A stretch of DNA of 64,000 nucleotides from Bermanella sp049115935 (lineage in GTDB: Bacteria > Pseudomonadota > Gammaproteobacteria > Pseudomonadales > Oceanobacteraceae), in contig JAGDZK010000006.1 of NCBI GenBank assembly GCA_049115935.1, positions 1 through 64,000 on the forward strand, in the 5' to 3' direction. Both the position numbers and the translations under genes were made by a program. This document shows positions 59,901 to 64,000 of the stretch, piece by piece. The notes under the pieces were generated by a model. That model worked only from the letters and a program-made list of their open reading frames with translations, had not been told where the DNA came from and did not search any database. Positions within the stretch are counted from its first letter, which is position 1, and the number at the start of each line of letters is the position of its first letter.

Positions 59901-62900
59901 CCTTCGCCTATTACAGGTCTGGCGTTGGCAGGGAATTTAGCATTCTTAGCGGCAAATAATACGGGTTTAATTACAGTCGATATAACCGATAAAGGTAACC
60001 CATTAGTTATTTCTACAGATCGCTTTAGCGGCTTACTCGTTAATGATGTGGCTATAGAAGAAAGCTTAAATATATTGGCAATGTCGATTGCAGACCCAAT
60101 GGGTGGCGGCTTTGTACGCTTCATGGACACGGCAACAGAAGACCGTTTAGCGCCAACTGGTTTTAATACCATTGTGTTTTCCGATACAGATAGCAACCCA
60201 GATGTATTACAAGGGCAGCCATTAGATGTGGCTTGGTTCGATCAAAAACTGTATGTATTACATAAGGTCGGCACAAATTTATTGCTTAGTATTTTTGATG
60301 AAAAGCAAAATCACCAGACTTATTTGTTAGCAGAGAATGCTAAAGCTTCACTTGATCAATATTCTATACATGTCGAAGCTGGACAAATACATCTAGCCTT
60401 ACCGCAGCAGCACAATATTTATCAATTCTCTCAAGCAGGTGATTTAGAACTTACATATTGGCAGCAACGTGAAAAAGGCGGTGAGTTATTTGTTCAAGGT
60501 GGCCAGATATATAGTTCAAATAAAGATGGTGTCGTGCAAATTAAAGCCCACCGTCTTGCTGTTAACAGCATAACGCCTTTAGCAAATAGCAGCTTAACGT
60601 CAAATGATGCTGTTCTTATTCAATTTAACGCTTTAATTGATACATCCGCAGAATCAATGACCGCAGCGATTACGCTTGAAAATGAGCAAGGAGCTGAAAT
60701 TGATCGTAATTATTATAATCTAACGGCCATTAATACGTTATTAGGTGCACAAGTATCCGTTAGCTTTAACCAGTCAATGCCTACAGGAAGCTTTTCTGTA
60801 AAAGTGAATACTTCGTTAATGGATTTAGATGGCCTTAACTTAGTACAAGCCGTTAGTCATCCGCTGGTATTTAATAATGAAGCGGGACCTAAGATTAGCT
60901 CGGTAGCTCGTATCGTAGGCCAAGAACTAGCAGGGCATTATTTCCATGCAGATGGCACTGAAAAAGCACTGATAGAGGGTGCTAACCTTAGTGGTACAAA
61001 AAATATCTGGGTAGGTGATACCCAATTAAATAGTACTCAAATTAAAGTGTTATCAGACTCACAAATTGAAATTGATGTGCCTGATTTATTTAAAGGTCAA
61101 TTAACAGCAAGTATTGCATTAAAAATAGAAAATCAAGTAGCTAGCGCCGTATTGCTAGGTGCCATGACAGTTTTACCCGTGAGTGGTATAGAATCATTTT
61201 ATCCCCATACCGGTCCTCCTCAAGGTGGTAATACCTTAGATATTTATGGTTACGGCTTTAATAAATTCATGCAGGTTAAAATTGCAGATAACCAATCTTC
61301 AAATTTAAAAGTGATTAACTCTAATCACATTCAAGTAAAAGCCCCTAGCGGTGTATTTGGTTTTGCCAATATATCAATTAACAATCCGTATTTTGTTGAT
61401 GAAGATTCACGCGCTGCTGAACAGTATTTTTATGCAGGTCAGCCTACCGGTACCGTCTCATTACCAAGTGATAAACCTTCACCGGTAGCGGCTATCGCTT
61501 ATCAAAATCAACTTTTATACAGCGTGACAGGTGGCCAATTTACACCTCGCAACCGAGACGGAATTGAAGCGTCAACTATATTCGGTAAAACAGCGCGACT
61601 GAATATTATTGATGTTTCAGACCCAGTTAAACCTGACGTTTTATTTAAAGAAAACGGAGGTATCTATAAAAACTACCATTTTGAAGCCCCACTAAGCGAT
61701 GGTCGTTTTATTGATGTAGAAGTTGACAATAATTTATTAGTTACGGCCTCTGAAAAGCGTGCCTTTATATTTGACGTAACACTTGCCACCGATCCATTTT
61801 TACTCACACAAATAGAAACCCAAGGTACGATTAGGGATATCGCTCTACATCAAGGTATGGTTTATATAGCGCACTCATATGGTGTTGATATTTACCGTCA
61901 TCAGGATGATCAGTTTGAAAAAGTATCGTCTATTTCAAACTCTGTATTAGGTGGTTCGCCTAATAAAATTTCCATTGATGGTTATAAGTTGTGGGTTGTT
62001 CAGACCCTTGCTCGTCGAGTTGTGAGCATTGATTTAAGAACTCAAGAATATAAACAACTTGATGTTATAGAAACAGTTGATGGAACAGGTCGACGTATAA
62101 GACCGTATGACTTTATAAAAGCAGAAAAGGCCTATTTTGTAGCCACAGGCCCTCTTGGCACAGTACAGGCTTATTTGCCAACGATCGATAACAAAGCAAA
62201 TTTAGCGGGTGAAGCAAAGCTTGCCTACTTAGTGCCTAACGGTGATTTAAGCGCCGATAGAATTACGCTTGTAGGGCAGACAATATATGTTGCAGCGCAA
62301 GAAGGTGATATTCAATTATTTAATGTAAGTGATTGGTTACGTGGTGATTTTAGTCAAGAACCTAAACTGCATTATTACTATTCAGTGTTAGGAAATGCTA
62401 CAGACTTAGTTGTACAACCTCATGCTATTTATGCAGCCACAGCGTTTGCATGGCAAGGTGATGATAATGCAGTTGAAAATCCTATTGATGGTAGAGCGTC
62501 TCGTATAGGTGGTCAGTTAGCTACCATTGAAAATGACTTGTTTGTCGTTGTTGATCAAACTCCGCAAGCATCTGGACATTTATTGGCCAATCAAGAGCTG
62601 ACAATTACGTTTAACCGAGTACTCGATCAGGCTTCAATTAACAGTGAAAATCTTAAAGTGTTGCGTTCTGGGTCTGATCAACCGATAGATTTTGAACTTA
62701 AAACAAGTAATGGCTTGACCAAGGTAGTATTAACGCCACAGTTCTCTTTTGAAGATGGCATCGAATATGAATTAGTCGCAAACACAGCAATTATGGATAT
62801 CAGCGGTAAGCAATTACAAGGTGATTACCGTTTCCGCTTTATCTATCAAGATATACAGCAAGCGATACTAAAGTCCATCAACATTAACTATGTCTCGTGG

Positions 62901-64000
62901 CGCGGCCAAGAAACCATTGATTTATATGGTAGTGGTTTTTACCCCGGTATGGGCGTGCAGGTTGGTGATATATGGCTAGATGCAAGCGCCATAGAATGGA
63001 TAGACGAAAATCACATTCGTATCACCTTGCCTCAAATTGATTCAGCCCAATTTGATAATGATTTGCTAAGTATTACATTTGGTGATGAAACACAGTCAGA
63101 AAGCTATCTTTCACAACTTAATATTGTTAGTGATCCGCAGATAAACAAAATAGGTTTGTATAAATCATCTTCGCGTAGTGTTGATACGAATATTCAGGTG
63201 TTTACATTTAACAAACATGAACGTTTAGCAATACAAGGTAAAGGATACGGACCATTTACCCGTGTTTTGGTTAATGGTGTCGCCGCAGGTAATGTCCAGC
63301 AAGTATCTGATGATGTAATAACATTTGATCAGCCTAACAATACACTTAATACAATGTTAGTTGAGATAAGTAATGATAACGGTGAATCAAAAATAGCCAA
63401 CTCAGAACTATCCATTGAACTTCAATCAACCCAATATATGGTTGGTCAAGATAACTTTGTTCGATCAGGTGATTTACTGGCGATAACTAAAGATCGAACC
63501 ACACAATTATTAACCACAGAAGAAAGTCAGACGCCATATTTCCTATCTACGATCATTACAGATGAGCCTTTATCGGGTATGGATATGGAATCCGGATATT
63601 TTGTTGGATTATTACGTAATAGCAAATATGTACCTGTTTATTCTTTAGCAAATATTTATGCACCAGAAAAAGTAAATGAAATACTTAATCCAAAAAATTA
63701 TCCTCTAATAAATGTTAAAACTGATGGCAAGACTATTGTTACGCATGACGCTACGAACCTATATCTTACAAATATATTAGGAGCAGAGTGGAAAACGATA
63801 CCAATAAATGAAAATATTATTGATACACAGTATTTCTCAGATTATTTATTAGTATTAACGGATACTCAGTTTCATCGTATTAATTTAAATGATCAAAATA
63901 ATGCGCGCATAAGCCAAACACATGGGTCGTTTAATCCCGTTAGTTTATTGCAGCACCATGGTCTAGTTGGCATCGTAAGTGAAGGTCTAATTGAATGGTT
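41934..64000 (+). CDS. Giant secreted modular Ig/propeller/TIG protein, 3'-truncated by window edge
   Basis: One frame is open from the ATG at 41934 to the last base: 7,355 codons without a stop, so the whole protein exceeds 770 kDa. A Sec signal peptide (MKRIAALLALLLSVDSYG) starts it. Residues about 430-3,050 hold some 18 Ig-like domains of the Big_7 kind; each repeats a core such as SVDDVAIKSTEFFVNG, DDIAVSEVGYGI or DDVGLAYVRLF. From about residue 3,180 the plan changes to repeated supermodules: an LVIVD-type propeller block (GNYAFIAASYQGVVVADISQ; DQFAFLAAGDRGVIVLDIS), an SbsA-type Ig domain and two IPT/TIG-like domains (PHTGPPQGGNTLDIYGYGF). No transmembrane anchor or sorting signal is reached. 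It is probably a cell-surface or released adhesin-like protein. No repeat is identical at DNA level, so the modules are old. Confidence 0.88.
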   Translation, partial: MKRIAALLALLLSVDSYGLDTDIRLLSQLSAFETEKEFSVSISDCTALEYIQHGIVKHPISDAIRLPASQVGCQFLGLKKLMANQGQIKLDLVDTNGTIETISENFILENKTPLLSLESSTVSVEPSQVANLIFNVSDDTDLSYLKVSIQGLRVSDLRNAGGVVEAVQNEAFIDFNGRFYPSSDLSTEISMSIPFSKSLPLDVVAGDGVLIIEAEAVDASGNISSISEFKYTGETIEDEIQDFNTLNKSILITNMLDYVQVLPVVRYKFRGEVPLVGRGTGASYEVSDPDFLGVTESGVVFAKKEADKKELSVRVNYPGAETIILPVELAFSRKIKSLFFTGYPGDAVLPLIGLNQYHELPQLSAKFDDGSTGELSDAFPFSISLADSVSTFADISTDKLASKAEVSQESPIYLNITSSRLEGTVFPLPVSVADAPPKVNLKVTPRVSVGGVIEISADVSDDVQVSKVIFKQNGSEIATRDGYPYTLNINAVDSMNGTTFKYSVIALDNIGQETESRTLSSSVGDEHKASRPSYILESPSNALAVVEESYFWYRAAHDLGKIKPSIRTSSNISSVKVFLDDEEIGSTRFPRIEERNILVNKEKEKHLFEVWEMKFKAPSISTYESSRSIYAQYTLKDGSVYQDETRLIRIIENKEPTVLIASPENNATVTAGQNIRIEGIGMDDTLYQGSEFRLYVNEKLKSLKLFDLRYLDELEKEKIGKDDLYVLPTQYLGALAPKQEKVSFNYLVPSDSIGESIDVKFQAKDLHGEIIETNTVKVLVAGDQPPTSALTSPVNSQYITEGETIRVSAASVDDVAIKSTEFFVNGTSIGVDLVAPYSVQYVAPDNIVSEQILEFWTVVVDSSGQQSTSQIVKATLGHDDRPPVIDWVSPEINGTEGAESIANVPEQSTQVLKFVGYDNVGIADLEIEGLKKTEIGYQLTGDLTDVELVEPVLIPNTLNQFSVAILIDTPKLNASDALAYASYKVAAVARDKNKNESRTQAIIRVNKNQGAEVSEVNVVSSQLNPKDVLSVNVISKDDVAVSRLVLEILDGDAIVIKNIQDASTGLIPKKSQSYSWNIALSELNLENVDKNLKLRITAIDNLGESSHEFGTKESNVQIVKDEKGPSATIISPIQGTELIFGDEITFDLKALDQSGIKSWRLLNGNREIYTETFNTSDPLVTESVDIKSQELLCEHAGCEAPNDVELKLESIDDFGNKSESMWRYTLRYDQDPTISIRLPAQGARYYEGEVVPITILASDDIAVSEVGYGITRHGDLLFEKELISQNGGLDKAKEGVYYNGSFRVPSTRQGSLYIYGYVIDSKGKKVKSPLNLELLEDIYGPQLTIIKPENLIIDVFPGDELNIEALTSDNKYIPTTVWNDLTAQDSFKAELIYPDGSVNVLDWTKLISEAHVEQVKLPNPGTFGEILYTDVFKRDFEGSLLFEKSLSVYSGQQLGLHFSITDNGGNQTKSEKYQINILADSTAPEIELTKPLDVIYQGQPLAFDLRFTDDTSLKSLNVSISTNNADVHNVAGETAVMQSEFRIKGLGVDLTAIDGLNLTTLETVNLLVTAEDTSGNIGSETFKFNYIPDPVPVLSVDQEFPGSTWQENSLSGLSLTLEDNLASEYNDLQAGFVTTSLSGLNNRNVSIVYEAKAEEYTVGQYKEYKQQVAKLVETGFSIDYPESNNSNYSFGSTGDKYFEIINNKLIAYTRTDYSKIRSIQVPSGVSVEITYGSEKQCAVIEATNTMGEGLEEKLAHIYTTVPELSWIKITFLDESSPVRSILQEITSLSRFNPKAYDELKDFSDHLKYTKISIKLADNELGTSEIGLTPSLIGTKLSQAGSRYLLPNAVDKDLQILAYAADYQSVNRADISVQKLLVKKIEHDQSEPIITLNTLFSNIKPGDRKSIEFIAEDDSYGVDEVSLWLNGQKHASLTGRYGLNNLAITYEHPVNYTTGDAQLELRVKDRSGNEVNKEMSLHVLDNYMPTISWKLFESSVVRYTDKTRLNYGEFWVRAGATFTTQFNLADDVGLMHAKAYRLSRTGEKVLVSDPYLYDKPCAVVWERSDTPEFEIVFDQVESTEYEVEVTDTLGQTRSVKFIVHPMENIQPQVQIFSPIEDQFIAAGSVNLIATVAYADDRIIKAKDDIQFYVNGEQSAYKTSGKIISIGLPEASAAFDVIYDRLESKYTQAIASEFGRKDSRNSGVAEYEITMPGGIVRQGEKIEVKAVITDADGSINSHIINLNVVADEIKPELVIKDPDFSYAPIENTEFTVRISAFDNVKVDSIAAYTGFGVSYPDGSYKSPVFDNKFLNITGIPSKDAEPASSVNIDTPEYKRLLHVPFLKDILNALGGGLIDTFTENHRVDFWVKMIVTDSNGNTRVRELSFPVRVDEKPVLDIVEPVLGSQVIEGDRLYVNVHAFDDVGLAYVRLFAYHQLESQENLISERKLIGGPYNYFVDIPKFDAANLEKNKIILKVEAVDTYGEVIGDLDKHRVEESLTLKIVEDEQPVIAIAAPLNEAEYTEGQSVLVQINATDDIGLKQVVLDVKGILGGDQTLIDMDYPYEYLIKLPYGQSGRTIRLSAVATELTYGDNKARSVATFDDVTISVVADTQPPSLTINEPNPDERVYIIENRDLPFAVEALDNVEVKTITYEIIYNDKVLSKTLSTGPPYFGRLPIKSIKDYFEGDNLPNEIDATFKIEARDGAGNITSKSLPLTIKRNLPPTIDSIQVLDQRGYQIDVSQGITQGRQIVLQPLPQDEFGIDRVELYKIAEDGSQQKLGVDAAAPFQFHYPVTDAVGKVLSFKAKAKDIDGFWSDLSNPFNIAVNENKAPVVTIIKPFNNSSSVIQGQSLEVTAEVFDDLGADGVSRVDFYLNDLLVESVYQSVETQEGGFALDHIYTAYIQLPEGIDGAVIQAVAIDKQGIEGASQPRFIKQISDTVKPKPYILSPASGDIVTIKAGNDGHVRLLMAVEDIGNPLGRHAYMRLIREQQNDAGDWVALEEDLVELLYNDSTLLASEPVSEPENFYYIHSYDYSNGRIFSHDDSGVQRVRIQAWVETAAEKQPEVVEAIVEVGMKFSRNHFIKPSDNSSSSTAKTVYYNAVSQYAGKEKSGALVTSWSSLSPYNVEKDLGNFHYSGLQDEEHYNGMGAYTGVYYIGIANIDEQDNGDTFAYSKNLNTTAEIFTGTIAEISADQDYVLAAKSGLSDVTNGKLPSFVSALKSDINENPETGRIDEYGQSELLIFNKQNGDNQFGLPYLMAGRADIPFEDVYGLDHEDELALVANGNGGVIAFNIRDLTSPYRIGFIKPDGFARDVKIKGNYAFIAASYQGVVVADISQPDMPIVATFDTFGVANRLDIQGNNLYVANMAGDGLVAQLNVVNIADPLNLKHIYAYDVQHGREDYELDGIYDVKVVGNLAYISVNYSNQEDVPANSSIEVIDVSKHKQFNYLETRNAETHETPSVMDVGARGFAVAHNEIYVAKGKQGIGELELNSLTILGHTPVAQETNIAIDIPFIDIQLSHPLQLNQTLSDYVTIWKEIAGFGEEVSNQFEISIVNNGNEGDSSRVLRLIRKDSQVLTEGETYVVHISSGLLPITGGMMQQSYEFNFVTVINKEALLPDIETVTPSHISTQGNQVIEVVGSQFDENLTVKIGGQLAPVQDFELIDTDLSQYKVTVLTPPNYAGPASLEVTNQWGIIDTVIGALVYVDDLRLSYINPSIARVDQRGPNDKAEVIGYGFNPDVRITAYPEGKPELAVIDRVDNDRLTLKSGEKLFWILPEFGDSYRGFVTVEISSENTEKIILPQAVFYGGLIIDKSISTGIGDISPGLFPRGEIVSLEADENKGLIYVLAKGPKGSGSNATSYEELKSIKAPGWISLVHYERGELDKAAPMHGLGYYNFPPELSPSSIKKVGDTVYVTARAESYLGFDAEYAPGEWLLIFDAITELPGSGDGSEQAEGDNRYILHSLPIPQSTETAVEKHFIDFYDNLLIVASRGGAVSVYSIINPSRPSLLKSIKQVSGSRGEIALRAQGLYVDDGKLFVNNGGSWAVFDLQKASVPELTQIQAPLAMTPSLQEGKHVAGALTMHELSGDSQWKQISQLESFGFKVPGKPKLIDAHSTLATVLTKDICAGGPLESSYLSLIDYSDLEAPYLIDAMPYITNYKPSEEEQMGLDLFGRSGASCSASAYADHLFTKDGMSVVANDQLHIVDTHIQELAVSWPVDEQQFVALDSSITLDWTLPIANLNDVKDYISLIKVNGSDAADAIASDISINPENPRQIIITPQNPLTAVSKYQIKLTGVKASRRTQGLADLTLNFSTGNYVGENITWDKAEKNYVSVNGETIWITLSHANNPELFFSGKQGQILAVEEISATQSRYQVELPSGIAGSIFVEIKDDDARFWSSAGALIYVEPMVLENISPAEGTLEGTQKVVISATGFAPDVADIKVFFGNQLADTKHYQLLETTQLQLLTPPGTLGAVDVRVELTDGQSDTLKSAYLYQQPIQSEIKTKSTNAITAMSIDPSATYMMVGVGSTLNIFNIDPSKWTANNIIEDVNGEQKFRDPLNPDDLRRKIDLDGDKVDDRQVFSWNLPDGFVVLGVQGYFERGHDLIYMAAAKPDAASEFGFSEAKLFILGVSDDFSTAQLIRSLELPGNMARGIIVENNQALMTLGTAGLGLVDAYIPAKTYLMESAEVIGDLPALGLARTNQRLNNEPVYAVASGHWTYPAQKLISNEVAGKGGFTLMSRNADGMQAISSLDIPASDIEVKDQFAFLAAGDRGVIVLDISNVQSPKVISRNAELGHVHDISISGHVLYAAVGGKGIISLDITSPENLELLTGLDAFNDANIMHVSALSASVVGGGINDHGVLQVYPDSNLKLFTVDPANGILDFDDRLTAIFRFSKAIDGYEPNLNKFAVLNSQQQPIEFELNINGNQAEIYISPNQGINVGDTLHYYIYAGLASVKKLTEYNEFPLYKLKHDQHVELTYRGKYSTKLSIDSLLPRRQLLGEPLEITASALGVPLDISRVKLSIGGQKAQIDKIESNDEVERAGIIYATHPGLNVSGYYDVTLEVERYGLWESTTLFGALAIDKPIKLNSVTPQWGPLVGGTRIEVLGEGFEPGNTVMDGLVLTIGSAPVTNIDVISSSRLIAYTPRGNTGRQKVIAQNRYSNTDELSPDNGFGYGLRTMGQAKAALVSPLDVWVDQETGVAVTPAGYFQETFPHDQFDAHHKQFLGGAFPDALRAATFDVQAEEHILQVGGIATLPVGEAGQTQIGRYLLGQKLATIQVAEAIGDSDGLTEEQKDQYQKVQYDYVVTNADSINIQPVREFDVSENIWRKRLYVASGTGGVAKLNLDDQNSLQLINEIQPYVDNNTVTDVEVSGHLLAATRTSVTETKSVQSCGSKPYITNPSSLLMANYIDAYDPVELDPLEIAAGLTVYSQGGWLYTGGVGGGKMYQPGMGCPHWRESLSMTAPDNLENKLGNTLQAVNLLDPVLSRSFAFPVNIRDVVQYKEHLFVALGTEGVAIVDLHSEQGSQIKFDKNLMATAASIEKLKLVGHTLFLAGKSGSLVVMDVNDIKNPKIISAGNTEYTHGLDIYKNRVVIASKKAGLQTLELPGSLVTHTSLEKDGGLSLSLSEKLTIQFNEAIATQSLLETEAITLWLHSAQSSYKQAVPFTVRARNENDGSATSFDIEFDRLPGEYSLEVNKAQTIRGTSLWMPYAQNFEIFDHDAQTPEIHYLVNNKQAEDDLESEIIIKGENFLIGQLTAKLDNYDIPLIIVDDNTATIPAGSLQMLALEYGQHHLQLNNMGRSAIHLGAVMYTAAIETAVVEMDITAGDQSGGYHVTASASDDIFQPGTKVRFVSKTTDRVIETVYTDGYKTVDLQDDVIKLNQFRFRAPGVTMPDIYDVYALIPNGDHIKEAHIGRFSYNRDTGRKWDLPNYPPMEIGGAQMRHEHLFVGVKAGSKPTPENRFLMESGLEIYNVAIPDRPIRVSQLVMPSPITGLALAGNLAFLAANNTGLITVDITDKGNPLVISTDRFSGLLVNDVAIEESLNILAMSIADPMGGGFVRFMDTATEDRLAPTGFNTIVFSDTDSNPDVLQGQPLDVAWFDQKLYVLHKVGTNLLLSIFDEKQNHQTYLLAENAKASLDQYSIHVEAGQIHLALPQQHNIYQFSQAGDLELTYWQQREKGGELFVQGGQIYSSNKDGVVQIKAHRLAVNSITPLANSSLTSNDAVLIQFNALIDTSAESMTAAITLENEQGAEIDRNYYNLTAINTLLGAQVSVSFNQSMPTGSFSVKVNTSLMDLDGLNLVQAVSHPLVFNNEAGPKISSVARIVGQELAGHYFHADGTEKALIEGANLSGTKNIWVGDTQLNSTQIKVLSDSQIEIDVPDLFKGQLTASIALKIENQVASAVLLGAMTVLPVSGIESFYPHTGPPQGGNTLDIYGYGFNKFMQVKIADNQSSNLKVINSNHIQVKAPSGVFGFANISINNPYFVDEDSRAAEQYFYAGQPTGTVSLPSDKPSPVAAIAYQNQLLYSVTGGQFTPRNRDGIEASTIFGKTARLNIIDVSDPVKPDVLFKENGGIYKNYHFEAPLSDGRFIDVEVDNNLLVTASEKRAFIFDVTLATDPFLLTQIETQGTIRDIALHQGMVYIAHSYGVDIYRHQDDQFEKVSSISNSVLGGSPNKISIDGYKLWVVQTLARRVVSIDLRTQEYKQLDVIETVDGTGRRIRPYDFIKAEKAYFVATGPLGTVQAYLPTIDNKANLAGEAKLAYLVPNGDLSADRITLVGQTIYVAAQEGDIQLFNVSDWLRGDFSQEPKLHYYYSVLGNATDLVVQPHAIYAATAFAWQGDDNAVENPIDGRASRIGGQLATIENDLFVVVDQTPQASGHLLANQELTITFNRVLDQASINSENLKVLRSGSDQPIDFELKTSNGLTKVVLTPQFSFEDGIEYELVANTAIMDISGKQLQGDYRFRFIYQDIQQAILKSININYVSWRGQETIDLYGSGFYPGMGVQVGDIWLDASAIEWIDENHIRITLPQIDSAQFDNDLLSITFGDETQSESYLSQLNIVSDPQINKIGLYKSSSRSVDTNIQVFTFNKHERLAIQGKGYGPFTRVLVNGVAAGNVQQVSDDVITFDQPNNTLNTMLVEISNDNGESKIANSELSIELQSTQYMVGQDNFVRSGDLLAITKDRTTQLLTTEESQTPYFLSTIITDEPLSGMDMESGYFVGLLRNSKYVPVYSLANIYAPEKVNEILNPKNYPLINVKTDGKTIVTHDATNLYLTNILGAEWKTIPINENIIDTQYFSDYLLVLTDTQFHRINLNDQNNARISQTHGSFNPVSLLQHHGLVGIVSEGLIEW
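43210..50900 (+). repeat. Array of about 18 Big_7-like Ig domains within the giant protein
   Basis: Protein-level repeats of about 90-130 residues. The recurring mark is Asp-Asp (or Asp-Asn) + x + hydrophobic + 3-4 residues + Val, as in DDVQVSKVIF (43316), DDVAVSRLVL (45047), DDTSLKSLNV (46461), DDIGLKQVVL (49532) and DNVEVKTITY (49855). They are often preceded by a Pro-containing turn and Gly-x-x-(V/I), as in SPVNSQYITEGETIRV. They would give a long extended stalk. Confidence 0.75.
51480..64000 (+). repeat. Six complete propeller-Ig-TIG-TIG supermodules plus the start of a seventh
   Basis: Approximate propeller-block starts: 51480, 53390, 55430, 57480, 59700, 61440 and 63430, a period of 1.7-2.2 kb (mean about 2.0 kb, 660 residues). 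Each unit has the same order: a propeller-like block, an SbsA/Big_5-like domain (starting near 52450, 54570, 56545, 58790, 60565 and 62565), then two IPT/TIG-like domains. Boundaries are by eye from the translation and may shift by 50-100 bp. Confidence 0.65.

Noticed and set aside
51480..64000. CRISPR or DNA-level tandem repeats in the long repetitive region
   Set aside because: Repetition is seen only in the translation; no identical short DNA repeats with regular spacers were found.

Overview
The window looks like the chromosome of a marine gammaproteobacterium, probably Oceanospirillales/Pseudomonadales-like. Support: the fdxA-mutS pairing, a RhlE-type helicase, SigZ, ArsH, the base composition and the coding style. 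No rRNA or tRNA gene was seen, so finer placement is not possible.

Layout. (1) 1-9.1 kb, ordinary chromosome: the 3' two-thirds of katG, an HD-domain protein, a GlxA-type regulator broken by one in-frame stop, a helix-hairpin-helix protein, a DUF3429 membrane protein, arsH, a 24-codon Cys-containing ORF, sigZ, rhlE, an intergenic stretch with two copies of an imperfect ~135-bp repeat, a GFA-domain gene pair behind a promoter that overlaps a textbook LexA box, and fdxA. (2) 9.3-11.9 kb: mutS on the minus strand. (3) 11.9-41.5 kb: a ~29.6-kb integrative element. It is bounded by a 23-bp perfect direct repeat that lies inside the first codons of mutS. The element carries a tyrosine integrase, an inovirus-Gp2-like protein overlapping an AlpA regulator, a STAND/NACHT-like ATPase with a C-terminal PD-(D/E)xK nuclease signature, a block of probable defence genes (an ApeA-like HEPN protein, another protein with an N-x-x-K-H motif, a GNAT-like protein), plasmid-type genes (DUF932 and others), and a two-partner-secretion toxin/immunity operon (TpsB, a ~3,180-residue TpsA ending in a GIY-YIG-like domain, an Imm26-like protein and a membrane protein). 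(4) 41.5-64 kb: the displaced original 5' end of mutS, then a giant gene that is open from 41,934 to the end of the window (more than 7,350 codons).

How the parts relate. Removing the element restores a simple divergent pair: mutS leftwards and the giant secreted protein gene rightwards. Integration cut mutS after its original codon 17, leaving the old start codon and promoter stranded at 41.5 kb. The element supplies a new start and 16 new codons, so MutS is predicted to be full length but under element-derived transcription. Copies of AGTGTAAC near both ends are probable integrase arm sites, and two of them form an inverted repeat across the likely integrase promoter.

The giant protein has a signal peptide, about 18 Big_7-like Ig domains, and then at least six repeats of a ~2-kb (~660-residue) supermodule: an LVIVD-propeller-like block, one SbsA-type Ig domain and two IPT/TIG-like domains. 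It is most likely a surface or secreted adhesin-like protein. The mutS-targeted element with its start-codon replacement, the giant modular protein and the uncharacterised defence block are the parts of most interest.
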